This document shows, one piece after another, positions 22,252 through 22,433 of a DNA stretch of 22,433 bases (within the stretch, counting starts at the first letter, position 1; each line of letters begins with the position of its first letter). A program made the translations under genes and the position numbers. The stretch covers positions 1 to 22,433 of the forward strand of contig JAEWJS010000037.1 of the NCBI GenBank assembly GCA_023386495.1, in the 5' to 3' direction. The notes beneath the pieces are model-generated. The model was not told where the DNA came from. It searched no databases and was given only the letters and a program-made list of their open reading frames with translations. This stretch comes from Bacillota bacterium. GTDB lineage: Bacteria; Bacillota; Bacilli; Paenibacillales; Paenibacillaceae.

Positions 22252-22433
22252 ATGGGACTATGGCGGAGGGTGCGCGGGCTTTTGGCCACTATCCCCTTCC
22301 ATCAGGACCGGATAGGGCAGGCGTTCCTGAGTTGGCGGGATAGTGACTGGAATGCTGCGGAGGTCGTGGCAAGTGGAGTTGATGGCGGCAATCGGTTGCG
22401 GTGGCAGGAGGCAGGTGGCGGGGTGGCGGATGA
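22252..22433 (+). CDS. Possible partial ORF at the right edge, unrecognised
   Basis: A plus-strand frame is open from 22162 to the window end, with an ATG at 22252 and GGGAG 9 nt upstream. The 60 visible residues start MGLWRRVRGLLATIPFHQDR and become Gly/Ala-rich. Third-position GC is lower than in the neighbouring genes, and I recognise no family. It may be chance in G-rich DNA. Confidence 0.2.
   Translation, partial: MGLWRRVRGLLATIPFHQDRIGQAFLSWRDSDWNAAEVVASGVDGGNRLRWQEAGGGVAD

Larger units (their letters stand above)
21995..22433. other. Gene-poor region upstream of the glucan synthase gene
   Basis: About 440 bases hold no recognisable gene. The first 140 bases are relatively AT-rich and contain promoter-like sequence and a dyad. 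From about 22195 onward the plus strand is strongly G-rich, with repeated TGGCGG/GGTGG words. Short frames on both strands have no family resemblance. Confidence 0.6.

Noticed and set aside
1..22433. Mobile elements, CRISPR arrays, tRNA or rRNA genes
   Set aside because: No transposase or integrase motifs, regularly spaced repeats, or tRNA-like cloverleaf sequences were seen on reading both strands. A dedicated search (tRNAscan, CRISPR finder) was not possible here.

Overview
The window looks like chromosomal DNA from a high-GC endospore-forming Firmicute of the Paenibacillaceae (Paenibacillus/Cohnella type). The evidence is strong AGGAGG-type ribosome binding sites, a Bacillus-type rsbV-rsbW-sigB operon, a YqjM/NamA-type old yellow enzyme, a Paenibacillus BglA-like family 1 glycosidase, and GC-rich third codon positions throughout. 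I see no phage genes, transposons, CRISPR arrays, rRNA or tRNA. The genus assignment is inference from protein resemblance.

Left part (1-5846): stress signalling. A partial asparaginase-II-family gene runs off the left edge and has lost the catalytic SxxK residues. Next is a YflT-domain general stress protein, divergent from an rsbV-rsbW-sigB operon (anti-anti-sigma, anti-sigma kinase, sigma-B). After a terminator comes a CorA-family transporter gene that converges, with an 8-bp overlap, on a response regulator fused to a PP2C phosphatase. That fusion is the expected enzyme for dephosphorylating RsbV-P. Together these form an almost complete partner-switching module that is probably fed by a two-component kinase, an architecture known from the Bacillus cereus RsbK/RsbY system. 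The kinase is not in the window, and there is no rsbX.

Middle part (5900-13590): housekeeping and accessory metabolism, mostly monocistronic. It holds a GH1 beta-glucosidase (TTG start), a class 3 lipase, a YjbR/MmcQ protein, a 47-aa single-pass membrane protein with a good promoter whose -10 lies at the centre of a 23-bp dyad, and a divergent XRE-type repressor. These are followed by a hemolysin III/PAQR membrane protein, a 62-aa basic protein, NamA-like ene-reductase, a D-2-hydroxyacid dehydrogenase and an alpha/beta hydrolase. Several hairpins mark convergent gene ends, and two convergent pairs end inside a shared palindrome.

Right part (13595-22433): one very large gene for a 2799-residue cyclic beta-1,2-glucan synthase of the NdvB/ChvB/Cgs type. 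It has a membrane GT84 glucosyltransferase, a glycoamylase-like domain and a GH94 phosphorylase domain. The family is best known from Rhizobiales and Brucella, and this copy is intact with its catalytic motifs. The last 440 bases, upstream of it, hold promoter-like sequence, one dyad and G-rich DNA with no convincing gene. The best candidates for further interest are the glucan synthase, the receiver-coupled sigma-B switch, the catalytically degenerate asparaginase homologue, and the XRE/microprotein control region.
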